A program made the translations under genes and the position numbers. The notes under the pieces are model-generated. The model ran no database searches and was not told the DNA's origin. It was given only the letters and a program-made list of their open reading frames with translations. A stretch of DNA of 64,000 bases, from assembly GCF_008642355.1 (NCBI RefSeq), contig NZ_CP029193.1, forward strand, positions 186,001-250,000, read 5' to 3'. Of the stretch, positions 1-7,709 are shown in pieces. Position 1 is the stretch's first letter; every line of letters starts with the position of its first letter. Origin of the DNA: Streptomyces venezuelae. GTDB taxonomy: Bacteria > Actinomycetota > Actinomycetes > Streptomycetales > Streptomycetaceae.

Positions 1-1
1 C

Positions 2-691
2 GAGCCGACTTCCGCAACCCCGGGCAGGACCTGGCACTACTCCGACACGAACTACATCCTCGCCGGGATGATCCTGGAGAAGATCACCGGCCATTCGTAC
101 GCCCATGAGGTCCGCAAGCGCATCATCGAGCCGCTGAAGCTGCGCGAGACCTCGGTTCCCCGCACCGGGCCCGGCATGCCGCGACCCAGCAGCCGCGCGT
201 ACTCGAAGCTGTCGGACGACAGCACGGGTCCGTCGTACGACGTCACGGAGTTCAACCCGTCCGCCGCCTGGACGAGCGGCGGCATGATCTCCGACTCGGC
301 CGACCTGAACCGCTTCCACGCGGCCCTGCTGGGTGGCCGGCTGCTGCCCGAGCGGCAGCTCGCCGAGATGAAGACGACCGTCCCCATGAGCGAGGAGTTT
401 CCGCAGGCCGCACGCTATGGACTCGGCATCGCCGAACGCAGGTTGAGCTGCGGCCGGACGGTCTGGGGCCATCACGGCGGCATCCTCGGTTCCACCACCG
501 AGTCGGTGGCGACGGAGGACGGCCGCCACGCGCTCTCCTTCAACTTCAACGGCGACTGGACGGGCGACAGTCACGCGGTGATCGAGGCGGAGTTCTGCGG
601 ACCGGGAACGGGGAGGACCGGCGGTCAGAGCCGGCTCAGCGCCGTCTCCCGCTCGACGCGTGACAGCTTCGCGGGGTTGCGTACGGAGTAG
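2..691 (+). CDS. Serine hydrolase, class C beta-lactamase / D-Ala-D-Ala carboxypeptidase family (5' truncated by window edge)
   Basis: The reading frame is open from the left edge, so the N-terminus and the SxxK nucleophile lie outside the window. The visible part starts with the family's Y-S-x-T/N motif (WHYSDTNY, from about base 32), followed by the usual GMILEKITG helix. It ends with a GHHGGILGSTT stretch that matches the H/K-x-G strand motif lining the active site. The family hydrolyses peptides, esters or beta-lactams and is usually extracytoplasmic; substrate cannot be told here. The last 22 codons overlap the 3' end of the convergent sigma factor gene, so the C-terminal tail is probably a recent extension over that gene. 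Confidence 0.85.
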   Translation, partial: EPTSATPGRTWHYSDTNYILAGMILEKITGHSYAHEVRKRIIEPLKLRETSVPRTGPGMPRPSSRAYSKLSDDSTGPSYDVTEFNPSAAWTSGGMISDSADLNRFHAALLGGRLLPERQLAEMKTTVPMSEEFPQAARYGLGIAERRLSCGRTVWGHHGGILGSTTESVATEDGRHALSFNFNGDWTGDSHAVIEAEFCGPGTGRTGGQSRLSAVSRSTRDSFAGLRTE

Positions 692-1587
692 AGCCCGGTG
701 ATGAGGCCGTCCTCGGTGCGGATCGCCACGACACCGTCGATGCCGCCTTCGCGCCGCAGCAGGAACCCGGGCCAGCCGTTGACCTGGACGGGTTCGGCGG
801 TGACGCCGGTGTGGAACGCGACGAGGCCCGTGGTGAGCAGGCGGGCGACCTTGTCGGACCCCACCACCGGGTGCAGCGTGGCCCGTCGGGCTCCGCCGCC
901 GTCGCCCAGGTAGACGACGTCCGGGGCGAGTATGTCGACCAGGCCCTGGAGGTCGCCCGAGTCGATCGCCCGCTGGAAGGCACGGAGCGCGGCCCGGCCG
1001 TCCGCCTGCGACACCAGGCCCCGCGACCGGCGTGCCGCGACATGGGCGCGCGCCCGGTGGGCGGTCTGACGGACCGCCGCGAGGCTCTTGCCGACGGCCT
1101 CGGCGATGTCGTCGTACTCCAGCTCGAACACCTCGCGCAGCAGGAACACCGCGCGTTCGGTCGGCGTGAGCGTCTCCATCACGAGCAGCATCGCCATCGA
1201 CACGCTGTCGGCCAGTTCGACGTCCTCGGCCACGTCGGGCGTGGTCAGCAGGGGTTCGGGGAGCCAGGGCCCGACGTAGGACTCCCTGCGACGGCCGAGC
1301 GTGCGCAGCCGGTCGAGTGCCTGCCGGGTGACGATCCGCACCAGGTAGGCCCGCCGGTCCCGCACCGAGGCGAGATCGACGCCCGCCCATCTCAGCCAGC
1401 TCTCCTGCAGGACGTCCTCGGCGTCGGCGGCCGAGCCGAGCATCTCGTAGGCGACGGTGAACAACAGGTTCCGGTGGACGACGAACGCCTCGGTGGCCGG
1501 GTCGAGATGCCCTGCACCCCCACTGTCCGTGCCGTCCGTGCCACTCATGCCAACCGTGCCGCTCTCCGCGTCGCCTTGCTCGCTCAT
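625..1587 (-). CDS. ECF41-type RNA polymerase sigma factor with fused SnoaL-like C-terminal domain (SigJ-like)
   Basis: A 320-residue sigma-70 family protein. Regions sigma2 (FVVHRNLLFTVAYEMLGSAADAED, about residues 35-60) and sigma4 (LTPTERAVFLLREVFELEYDDIAEAVGKS, about 140-170) are clear. Between them sits the WLPEPL motif, and the C-terminal 110 residues form a SnoaL-like domain with the DGGG motif (YLGDGGGARRA) and a terminal NPAKL motif. These three marks are diagnostic of the ECF41 group, in which the C-terminal domain controls sigma activity in cis instead of a separate anti-sigma factor. ATG 1587 has GGGAG seven bases upstream. ECF41-like promoters lie in the divergent region, suggesting autoregulation and control of the exporter at 1792. 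The usual ECF41 partner (carboxymuconolactone decarboxylase or SDR) is not next door. Confidence 0.92.
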   Translation of the reverse strand: MSEQGDAESGTVGMSGTDGTDSGGAGHLDPATEAFVVHRNLLFTVAYEMLGSAADAEDVLQESWLRWAGVDLASVRDRRAYLVRIVTRQALDRLRTLGRRRESYVGPWLPEPLLTTPDVAEDVELADSVSMAMLLVMETLTPTERAVFLLREVFELEYDDIAEAVGKSLAAVRQTAHRARAHVAARRSRGLVSQADGRAALRAFQRAIDSGDLQGLVDILAPDVVYLGDGGGARRATLHPVVGSDKVARLLTTGLVAFHTGVTAEPVQVNGWPGFLLRREGGIDGVVAIRTEDGLITGLYSVRNPAKLSRVERETALSRL

Positions 1588-1630
1588 GCTCGGCTCCCGC
1601 CCGTCCCTCTCGACTGTGTCACCCGCACAA

Positions 1631-1657
1631 GACGCCGGGGCCCGCCGTTCTGTGACA
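1631..1657 (-). promoter_or_regulatory. Candidate ECF41-dependent promoter for the sigma factor gene
   Basis: Reading the minus strand, TGTCACA (1657-1651) is followed after exactly 16 bases by CGTC (1634-1631). From memory this equals the published ECF41 promoter consensus (TGTCACA, 16-base spacer, CGTC). It lies 44 bases upstream of the ECF41 gene start, giving a short leader, and implies autoregulation. Confidence 0.7.
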
Positions 1658-1691
1658 TCCCGGCGCGATGACCCACGTCACACCACCGACC

Positions 1692-1718
1692 TGTCATGGC
1701 GACGGGGGCGCCGGCGTC
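1692..1718 (+). promoter_or_regulatory. Candidate ECF41-dependent promoter for the divergent MFS exporter
   Basis: TGTCATG (1692-1698), a 16-base spacer, and CGTC (1715-1718) match the ECF41 consensus with one substitution in the -35 element. It points toward the MFS gene starting at 1792, with a leader of about 65 bases. Pairing with the perfect copy on the other strand supports the exporter being a target of the neighbouring sigma factor. Confidence 0.6.
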
Positions 1719-1791
1719 TTGTGGGCATCAGGACGCCGTGCGGACGATCCGCGCGGCGCGCACGCCAGGAGTGACGAGTGAGGACGAAGTC

Positions 1792-3330
1792 ATGGCAACC
1801 ACGAAGCCGCGGGATCCCGCGGCTGATCCGCGCCGGTGGGCCGCGCTGTTCTTTATCGGCCTGGCCCAGCTGATGATCGTTCTGGACGGCACGGTCGTGA
1901 ACATCGCGCTGCCGACTCTCCAGCGGGACCTCGGGATCTCCGACGGTGACCGGCAGTGGGTCATCACCGGGTACACGCTGGCGTTCGGCAGTCTGCTGCT
2001 GCTCGGCGGCCGGATCGCCGACTACACGGGGCGCAAGCGGGCGTTCCTGATCGGTCTGCTGGGTTTCGCCGCCGCGTCGGCGCTCGGCGGGGCGGCGGGC
2101 TCCTTCGAGATGCTGCTGGCCGCCCGTGCCCTGCAGGGCGGGTTCGCCGCGCTGCTCGGCCCTTCGGCGCTCTCGCTGCTGACCGTGACGTTCACGCATC
2201 CGAAGGAACGGGCGAAGGCGTTCGGGATCTGGGGCGCGATCACGGCCATGGCCGGTGCGATCGGCCTGCTGGCGGGTGGAGCGCTGACCGAGTATCTGAA
2301 CTGGCGCTGGTGCCTGTACATCAGCGTTCCCATCGCGCTGATCGCCGCGGTCGGCGGGTACGGGGTGCTGGCCGAGTCACGGCGGCAGGAGAGGGCGCGG
2401 TTCGACGTCTTCGGTGTGCTGCTGGTGACGAGCGGGCTGGTCGCGATCGTCTACGGAACGAGCCGGGCGGAGGCCGACGGCTGGGGTGCGGCGCCGGCCG
2501 TCGGCCTGCTGGGCGTCGGGGCGGTGCTGCTCGTGGCGTTCGCGGTGGTCGAGAGCCGGGTGCCGCAGCCGTTGCTGCCGATGCGCCTGATCGCCGACCG
2601 CACGCGGGGCGGCGCCTACTTGGCCGCGGGCCTCGCCATCCTCGGCATGTTCGGGGCGTTCCTCTTCATGACGTACTACCTGCAAGGCATCAAGGGTTAC
2701 TCGCCGATCAGGACGGGGGTGGCCTTCCTGCCGATGACGGTGGCAGTCCTGCTGTCGGCCGGCGGACTCGCGACCCGTCTCCTGCCGAAGGTCGCGCCGC
2801 GGGTACTGATCGTGCCGGGCATGCTCCTGGCAGCCTCCGGAATGCTGTGGTTCCTGACGATCGACACGGACACCTCATACGCGCAGGGCGTGCTCGTCGC
2901 CGGGCTCCTGCTCGGTCTCGGCGCGGGATTAGTCATGCCGGTGGCCTTCAACCACGCCACGCACGGCGTCGACCCGGGAGACGCGGGCGTCGCCTCCGCG
3001 AGCGTCAACACCGCGCAACAGGTGGGCAGTTCGATCGGCACGGCACTCCTGAACACGATCGCGACGAGCGCGACGGCGGACTACCTGACCTCGCACGCGG
3101 GGCGGGCCGAGCACGATCCGCTCCTCTCACGGCGGGCGGCCCTCGAAGGCTTCGAGACGGCGAGCACGTGGGCCGCGGGGATCATCCTGGTCGGCGCTCT
3201 GATCGTCACCGTCCTGATGAACGCCCCGCGGCCGGAGAGTGCGGCGGCGGCCGACCGGGGCGACGCCCGCGGCACGGAGCCGGAGGGGGCGGAGCCGGAG
3301 GGGGCGGAGCCGGAATTCAGCCAGTCCTGA
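1792..3330 (+). CDS. MFS transporter, DHA2 (EmrB/QacA, 14-TM) drug exporter family
   Basis: About 512 residues with 14 predicted membrane segments. The first segment carries the DHA2 signature LMIVLDGTVVNIALPTLQ, loop 2-3 has GGRIADYTGRKRAF (motif A), and segment 5 has the GPxxGG-like antiporter stretch IGLLAGGALTEYLNWRW (motif C region). Such proteins export drugs or small metabolites with proton antiport. I chose ATG 1792 (MATTKPRD) because it is followed directly by the family N-terminus; an in-frame GTG at 1771 is possible. The C-terminus ends in a Pro/Glu-rich tail with a short GAEPE repeat. It is divergent from the ECF41 sigma gene and probably controlled by it; the exported compound is unknown. 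Confidence 0.9.
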   Translation: MATTKPRDPAADPRRWAALFFIGLAQLMIVLDGTVVNIALPTLQRDLGISDGDRQWVITGYTLAFGSLLLLGGRIADYTGRKRAFLIGLLGFAAASALGGAAGSFEMLLAARALQGGFAALLGPSALSLLTVTFTHPKERAKAFGIWGAITAMAGAIGLLAGGALTEYLNWRWCLYISVPIALIAAVGGYGVLAESRRQERARFDVFGVLLVTSGLVAIVYGTSRAEADGWGAAPAVGLLGVGAVLLVAFAVVESRVPQPLLPMRLIADRTRGGAYLAAGLAILGMFGAFLFMTYYLQGIKGYSPIRTGVAFLPMTVAVLLSAGGLATRLLPKVAPRVLIVPGMLLAASGMLWFLTIDTDTSYAQGVLVAGLLLGLGAGLVMPVAFNHATHGVDPGDAGVASASVNTAQQVGSSIGTALLNTIATSATADYLTSHAGRAEHDPLLSRRAALEGFETASTWAAGIILVGALIVTVLMNAPRPESAAAADRGDARGTEPEGAEPEGAEPEFSQS

Positions 3331-3365
3331 CTTCCTGTCGACGTACGCCCCGCCCCGTTGGGGAG

Positions 3366-3433
3366 TGCTCCGAACTCAGGGATGCCCCGAGGTCGGGAAT
3401 GCTCCGGGCTCAGGGATGCTCCGGGCTCTGTTC
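3366..3433. repeat. Four tandem 17-bp imperfect repeats
   Basis: Units TGCTCCGAACTCAGGGA (3366-3382), TGCCCCGAGGTCGGGAA, TGCTCCGGGCTCAGGGA and TGCTCCGGGCTCTGTTC (ending 3433) follow each other without gaps. The block covers the intergenic space after the exporter gene and the last codons of the small minus-strand gene, so copy-number change would alter that protein's C-terminus. No function is evident. Confidence 0.75.
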
Positions 3434-3595
3434 GGGCGGGGTCCCGCCGCCGGGGCCGCCGCCCTTGTCCGTCCCGTGGTCGTGGGCACCGGCACGGCGT
3501 CCGCCCGGCCGGCGCGCTTTGAGTTCGGCGCTCTCCTGGGGCGTCGCTCCGCCCTTGGCACTGCGTCGCCGTTCGGGCTGCTGCGGGTTCGACAT
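3410..3595 (-). CDS. Small hydrophilic protein of unknown function (61 residues)
   Basis: The frame encodes a 61-residue, Arg/Lys/Gly-rich protein beginning MSNPQQPERRR and containing KGGATPQESAELKARR. An AGGGGAG ribosome site lies eight bases before ATG 3595; the in-frame ATG at 3601 sits too close to it. I do not recognise a domain. There is no membrane segment or signal peptide, and the sequence looks disordered. The stop falls inside a 17-bp tandem repeat, so its end may vary between strains. It lies between an exporter and a winged-helix gene with no clear operon partner. The good start region and sensible composition favour a real gene, but this is uncertain. Confidence 0.55.
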   Translation of the reverse strand: MSNPQQPERRRSAKGGATPQESAELKARRPGGRRAGAHDHGTDKGGGPGGGTPPEQSPEHP

Positions 3596-3663
3596 CACCA
3601 TCGCTCCCCTCGCTGTTCCCCGTGTCCCGTGGTCGCACGCGGGACCGGGGCTAGCAGGGCGCG

Positions 3664-4791
3664 TCAGAACGCCTCGACCCGTACGCGTTCGCTCGCCTGG
3701 TCCGACAGGAACGCCGCCACCGCCCGCCCTTCCTCCGCGACCTCCGCGCGCTCCGCACGGGAGAACCGACGCAGCGGGGTCGCCACCACGGTGCCGTCCT
3801 CGACCGTCCACGTCGCCGCTACCCGCCCGTCGACCAGGACGACTCGCTCCCCGGCGACCGACAGTCCGCGGCGGGCGTCGTCGATGATCCGGCGGCGGTC
3901 CTGGTAGCCGAGGATCGCGTTGTCGAACGCGGGCAGGAAGCGGACCGGCGCCGGGGTGTCCGGGTCCGGGCGGGGCGCGTCGGGGAGGTCGAGCAGTTCG
4001 CGGCCTCGCTCGTCGCGGAAGGAGACGAGCTCGGGGCGGGCGGCGGCGACCGCGGCCGGAAGCCCGGCGAGTCCGCTCCAGGCGCGCAGGTCGGCGGTAG
4101 CGGCGGGGCCGAACGCGGCCAGGTAGCGGCGCAGGAGAGTTTGGCCCACGGGGTCGGAGCCGTCCGGGGACGAGGTGTTCAGGGAGGACGGGTCGGGTTC
4201 TGTGTCCTTGCCCAGCCAGGTGGCGAGCGGGAGGTTGCGTACGCCGCCCTTCGTCCGCCACAGGCCCCGCGGCGGCAGCTGCACCATCGGCACCAGCGCG
4301 GCGACCAGCATCTCCCCCAGCGCCCGCGGCGGCACACCCGGCCAGCGGTCGGCGACCGCCCGCGTCAGTTCGGCCATGGTGCGCGGCTCCCCGTCGGCCA
4401 TCGTCTCCCGGCCCGTCGCGGCGAGTTCGTCGAGGTCCACGCCGTCGAGCTCGCGGCGGTACACACCGAGCACCCGCTGGCGCAGCATCGCGTCGTGCCG
4501 GGTGCGCCAGGCCAGGACGTCGTCGGCGGTGAGGAGGTGGACCGTGCGGCGCATGAGGTGCGTACGGACCACGCGCCGTTCGACGAGCAGCTCGGAGAGG
4601 GTGCCCGGCTCGAAGGCGCGCAGCCGTGACCAGAGGCCGACGAAGGGTTCCTGCGGCTCCTGCGCCTGGAGTCCGCAGAGGTGGGCGACCGCGTCCAGGG
4701 GCGGCATGTCGGCGCGGTCGAGGAGCAGTTGCCTGGCGAGCGTGGCTCGGTTCAGGGTCCTGGTGTCGAGGACGGTCACGTTCGCGGACAT
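3664..4791 (-). CDS. Winged-helix DNA-binding domain protein (HTH_42 / YcaQ-like)
   Basis: A 375-residue protein that matches the YcaQ/AlkX-like winged-helix family (PF06224). Visible hallmarks are the N-terminal LNRATLARQLLLDR, the HLCGLQAQEPQEPFVGLWSRL segment, RTHLMRRTVHLLTADD, and a C-terminal part with FDNAILGYQDRRRI and VLVDGRVAATW. Some members are DNA glycosylases that unhook interstrand crosslinks; in many actinobacterial paralogues the activity is untested, so a repair role is only suggested. The ATG at 4791 follows a weak ribosome site. The gene follows the RiPP operon on the same strand but a stem-loop separates them, so I do not count it as a RiPP gene. Confidence 0.85.
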   Translation of the reverse strand: MSANVTVLDTRTLNRATLARQLLLDRADMPPLDAVAHLCGLQAQEPQEPFVGLWSRLRAFEPGTLSELLVERRVVRTHLMRRTVHLLTADDVLAWRTRHDAMLRQRVLGVYRRELDGVDLDELAATGRETMADGEPRTMAELTRAVADRWPGVPPRALGEMLVAALVPMVQLPPRGLWRTKGGVRNLPLATWLGKDTEPDPSSLNTSSPDGSDPVGQTLLRRYLAAFGPAATADLRAWSGLAGLPAAVAAARPELVSFRDERGRELLDLPDAPRPDPDTPAPVRFLPAFDNAILGYQDRRRIIDDARRGLSVAGERVVLVDGRVAATWTVEDGTVVATPLRRFSRAERAEVAEEGRAVAAFLSDQASERVRVEAF

Positions 4792-4811
4792 GCGGCTGCT
4801 CCTGGGTGCTC

Positions 4812-4839
4812 GGTGCTCGGTTCTGCGCGGCCGAGCACC
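4812..4839 (-). terminator. Stem-loop downstream of the RiPP operon
   Basis: GGTGCTCGG (4812-4820) and CCGAGCACC (4831-4839) form a perfect 9-bp stem with a 10-base loop, just after the last gene of the RiPP operon. There is no T-run, as is common for Streptomyces terminators. A direct repeat of GGTGCTCGG flanks it. Confidence 0.5.
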
Positions 4840-4902
4840 ACGCTCCCAGACATCGCGGTCAGCTTCTGTCCTCTACCTCCTCGTCCATACCCGTCGAGTT
4901 CC

Positions 4903-5556
4903 TCAGATCGCGATCGACTGCTGGAGCCAGCGGCTCACGCGGTACGGCAGCCACCAGGCGTACGGGCCGATGTCCAGGACGAGCTGCTCGGCCCGGAAGT
5001 CGTCCAGGACCGCCTTCGGGACGGTGTCGGCGAGGGCGCCGTGGTCGAGGCGGTCGATGGTCGTCGCGTACTCGGGTTCGTCGGCGGTGAAGCGGCGCAG
5101 CTCTCCCCACCGCCGGTCGCGGATCTGGATGAAGCCGGGGCCTCTGCGCCACAGGCATTTGCAGAGGTAGTGGCCGCGTCGCCAGGTGTTCAGCGCGTCC
5201 TCGGCGCCGTCCGGGCCGAGGAGCGTCGCCGGCGGCTGGAGGTGGCTGAGCATGCGCCACCGGTCCCCCGAGTCCGGGTCGAGGCGCAGTTTCCACTCGA
5301 CCATGACGGCTCGCGCGGTCAGGTCCCGTACGAGCCCGAGTCCGTGCAGCGCGGCGGCCGGGTCCGCGGTGGCCGTGAGGTCGACGGGGTCGGGCAGGCG
5401 CACCCGGCGCGCGCCGAGCTGCCAGAGGCGTTCGGCCTGCCCGCTGGGCGGTCCGGGCAGCGGCACCTCGCCGAGGAACATGCCGGGCAGCGCGCACGCG
5501 GCCGGGTCGTAGTCGCGCCAGGCGAGCAGGGTCGGCGTGGCGAGGGTCACGGTCAT
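4903..5556 (-). CDS. DUF5825-like protein, partner of the RiPP radical-SAM enzyme
   Basis: A 217-residue soluble protein starting MTVTLATPTLLAWRDYDP. I recognise the pattern of the DUF5825 family, which I recall next to RiPP radical-SAM C-methyltransferases in actinomycetes; its biochemical role is unknown. Features are an LGARRVRLPDPVDL segment, a conserved-looking LRDLTARAVMVEWKLRLD block, and a C-terminal CKCLWRRGPGFIQIRDRR region. There is no RRE-type winged helix that I can point to, and no membrane segment. Its ATG overlaps the stop of the radical-SAM gene (ATGA at 5553-5556), so the two are translationally coupled and probably act together, for example in substrate presentation. It is the last gene of the operon. 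Confidence 0.8.
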   Translation of the reverse strand: MTVTLATPTLLAWRDYDPAACALPGMFLGEVPLPGPPSGQAERLWQLGARRVRLPDPVDLTATADPAAALHGLGLVRDLTARAVMVEWKLRLDPDSGDRWRMLSHLQPPATLLGPDGAEDALNTWRRGHYLCKCLWRRGPGFIQIRDRRWGELRRFTADEPEYATTIDRLDHGALADTVPKAVLDDFRAEQLVLDIGPYAWWLPYRVSRWLQQSIAI

Positions 5557-7484
5557 CGTGCTCCTCCGGCTCGGGCGGGCTCGGGTTCGGGCTCGGGTTC
5601 GGGCTCGGCGTGGATGTGCCGCATGAAGTCGAGCCGGAGCAGGTCCTCGTTGACCGCGGCCGGTGCGATGTGGACGTACTGGCCGGCGTCGGAGAAGACG
5701 ATGCCGAGGGCGAGCCACGAGTCGAGGAGTTCCTGCAGCCTGGTCTCGTCGAGGGCCATGTCGGAGACCCGTGCGGCGGCTTTCCGCAGGAGTGCCTGGA
5801 CGCTGTGCGGCTGGTCGAGGAGGCGGAAGACGGCCAGCTCGAAGGGGTCGGTGAGCTCCATGGCGCGCCAGGAGAAGGTGCGTCGGCGGCTGACGAGGAC
5901 GATGCGGTCGCCGTGGTCGTCATGGGTGAGACGGGCGTCGGTGTGATATGTGCGCCAGTCGGCGAGGGCTTCGTTGAGGGCTTTCACCGTGGACTCGCCG
6001 ATGCCGCGGGCCGGGGCCTCGAAGACGTACGCCATGCCGTACAGCTCTTCTTCCGGCAGGTCGTAGGTGAAGCGGTAGTGGCCTTCGGGGCGCAGGCCGG
6101 TGAAGCCGAGTTCGGGGCGCTCGAAGTAGGGGCTGAAGCGTTCGATGGCGATGCGGGCGGAGAGGTCGACCGGTGGGTCGAGGTGTTCGAGGGCGGGGAT
6201 CTGCGCGATGACGGGGTCGTAGTCCTCCGCGCTCTCGCCGGGGAAGCCGTGGAGGTAGTTCCATGCGACGGAGAGGCCCGTCTCGGCGCCGTCGCGGAGC
6301 ATCCGGACGTTCTGGCAGCCGCTGACGCCCTTGTCCATCAGGTCGAGGACCCGGCTGTTGAGGCTCTCGATGCCGGGCTGTACGTAGATGAGTCCCGCTT
6401 CGGCGAGGGTGCGCAGCTGGCTGCGCTTCATGTTGGCCTTGATCTCGATGTGCAGGCGCAGGTCGTAGCCGCTCTCGATGATGCGGGGCAACACGGTGGT
6501 GAGGTAGCGCATGTCGAGGATGTTGTCGACGACGTACATGTCCAGGACCTTGTGGCGGCGGGCCAGGTCCATGATCTCTTCGTAGAAGGTGTCCGGGCTC
6601 TTGGAGCGGAACTCCATGAACGAGCCGTTGAGTCCGCAGAACGTGCAGTGGTGCTTCTCGCCCCACCAGCAGCCGCGTGCGCCCTCGACGACGAGTTTGG
6701 GCTCGACCCAGTTGCGGGCCACGGACGCGGCGAGGCGTTCGAAGTAGCCGCTGTAGTCGGGCGGCAGGATCGCGGCGGGCGGCAGCGGCCGGGTGGCCAT
6801 GGGGTTGGCGACGCTCTTGCCCGTGGCGTCGCGGTGGCAGAGCCCCGGGATGTCGTCGAGCGGGGTTCTCTCCGTGAGGGCGGTGAGCAAGGCGGGGAAG
6901 GCGGCTTCGCCCTCGCCGCGGACGACGTGGTCGACGAAGTCGAAGTTGCGGTGCACGGCGGCGCCCTGTTCGCCGTCGCAGTTGGCGCCGCCCATGACGG
7001 TCACGAGGTGCGGGGCGAGTTCCTTGACGCGGCGGGCGCAGGCGAGGGCGGCGGTGTTCTGCTGGAAGGTGGAGGTGAAGCCGACGACGTCGGGACCGCT
7101 CGCCACGACCTGCTGTGCGATCATCTCGACGAACTCGGGGACGATCCGGTGCAGTGCGCGCGTCATCTTCATCCGCGCGGCCTTCAGCTTGCCGGTCATG
7201 ACGCCGGTGAACTCGTCGTCCCGCCACTCCGGGTCGTCGTAGAGGGCCGAGGAGAACACCCAGTCGCCGCAGCCCATGAAGTACGAGGAGAGCGCGTAGT
7301 ACTCGTAGTCGTCACCGGTGAACTCGGTGCGTTCGGTGATCCAGTCGGTGAAGGCGAGGTTGGCGTGCAGCACCTCGGCGGTGGCGCCGGGGACACGCTC
7401 GTCCACGCTTCGTTTGAGGATGCCCAGGGCGAGCGACGGAAGGTCGATGGGCGACCAGGGCATGTTGACCAGCAGTACGCGCAC
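5553..7484 (-). CDS. RiPP maturation B12-dependent radical-SAM C-methyltransferase
   Basis: A 643-residue enzyme. Residues 1-200 form a cobalamin-binding Rossmann region (MRVLLVNMPWSPIDLPSLALG; VVGFTSTF; VMGGANCDG). The radical-SAM core carries the Cx7CxxC cluster motif with Cys272, Cys280 and Cys283 in GCWWGEKHHCTFCGLNG, which is typical of the bacteriocin-maturation family (TIGR03975-like) and unlike the usual CxxxCxxC. The family methylates unreactive carbons of peptide side chains using SAM and methylcobalamin. The substrate is presumably the precursor encoded immediately upstream. The start is GTG 7484 with GGAGGAG seven bases before it. The C-terminus ends in a (EP)n stretch. A strong hairpin precedes it and DUF5825 overlaps its end. 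Confidence 0.93.
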   Translation of the reverse strand: MRVLLVNMPWSPIDLPSLALGILKRSVDERVPGATAEVLHANLAFTDWITERTEFTGDDYEYYALSSYFMGCGDWVFSSALYDDPEWRDDEFTGVMTGKLKAARMKMTRALHRIVPEFVEMIAQQVVASGPDVVGFTSTFQQNTAALACARRVKELAPHLVTVMGGANCDGEQGAAVHRNFDFVDHVVRGEGEAAFPALLTALTERTPLDDIPGLCHRDATGKSVANPMATRPLPPAAILPPDYSGYFERLAASVARNWVEPKLVVEGARGCWWGEKHHCTFCGLNGSFMEFRSKSPDTFYEEIMDLARRHKVLDMYVVDNILDMRYLTTVLPRIIESGYDLRLHIEIKANMKRSQLRTLAEAGLIYVQPGIESLNSRVLDLMDKGVSGCQNVRMLRDGAETGLSVAWNYLHGFPGESAEDYDPVIAQIPALEHLDPPVDLSARIAIERFSPYFERPELGFTGLRPEGHYRFTYDLPEEELYGMAYVFEAPARGIGESTVKALNEALADWRTYHTDARLTHDDHGDRIVLVSRRRTFSWRAMELTDPFELAVFRLLDQPHSVQALLRKAAARVSDMALDETRLQELLDSWLALGIVFSDAGQYVHIAPAAVNEDLLRLDFMRHIHAEPEPEPEPEPARAGGAR

Positions 7485-7507
7485 GGGCGCTCCTCCGGGG
7501 GTGAGGG

Positions 7508-7544
7508 CCGGCCGGCCCCCGGGGTGTGCCCGGGAGCCGGCCGG
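7508..7544 (-). terminator. Strong stem-loop between precursor and radical-SAM gene (attenuator)
   Basis: CCGGCCGGC at 7508-7516 pairs with GCCGGCCGG at 7536-7544, and the stem continues inward through complementary CCCGGG/CCCGGG blocks to a five-base loop: about 16 bp in all. It sits 6 bases after the precursor stop codon and ends 24 bases before the radical-SAM start. Such hairpins in RiPP operons protect the precursor mRNA and reduce read-through, so that precursor exceeds enzyme. Confidence 0.8.
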
Positions 7545-7550
7545 TGGGGA

Positions 7551-7679
7551 TCAGTCCTCGACGGTCTCTTCGCCGTCCTCGGCGTTGCGGAACGGGACGG
7601 TGACCGTGATGCCGACGCTCGGCCTACGGTTCGTCTCGTCCTCCGCGAGCGGGTCGTTGTGGATGACGTCCTTCTGCAT
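7551..7679 (-). CDS. RiPP precursor peptide (42 residues)
   Basis: Translation from ATG 7679 gives a 42-residue peptide starting MQKDVIHNDPLAEDETNRRP. A GAGAGGAGAGAG ribosome site lies two to eight bases upstream. The N-terminal 20 residues are polar and end in Arg-Arg-Pro20. Residues 21-29 read SVGITVTVP, a beta-branched, alternating hydrophobic stretch. The last 13 residues (FRNAEDGEETVED) are strongly acidic. There is no Cys and only two Ser, so lanthionine, thiopeptide or sactipeptide chemistry is excluded. Position between a prolyl-oligopeptidase and a radical-SAM C-methyltransferase makes it the substrate of both. I infer residues 21-29 as core, bracketed by cleavage after Pro20 and Pro29; a longer core cannot be excluded. 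Confidence 0.82.
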   Translation of the reverse strand: MQKDVIHNDPLAEDETNRRPSVGITVTVPFRNAEDGEETVED

Positions 7680-7709
7680 GGCTCTCTCCTCTCGGTAGGT
7701 CGCGCTGAT

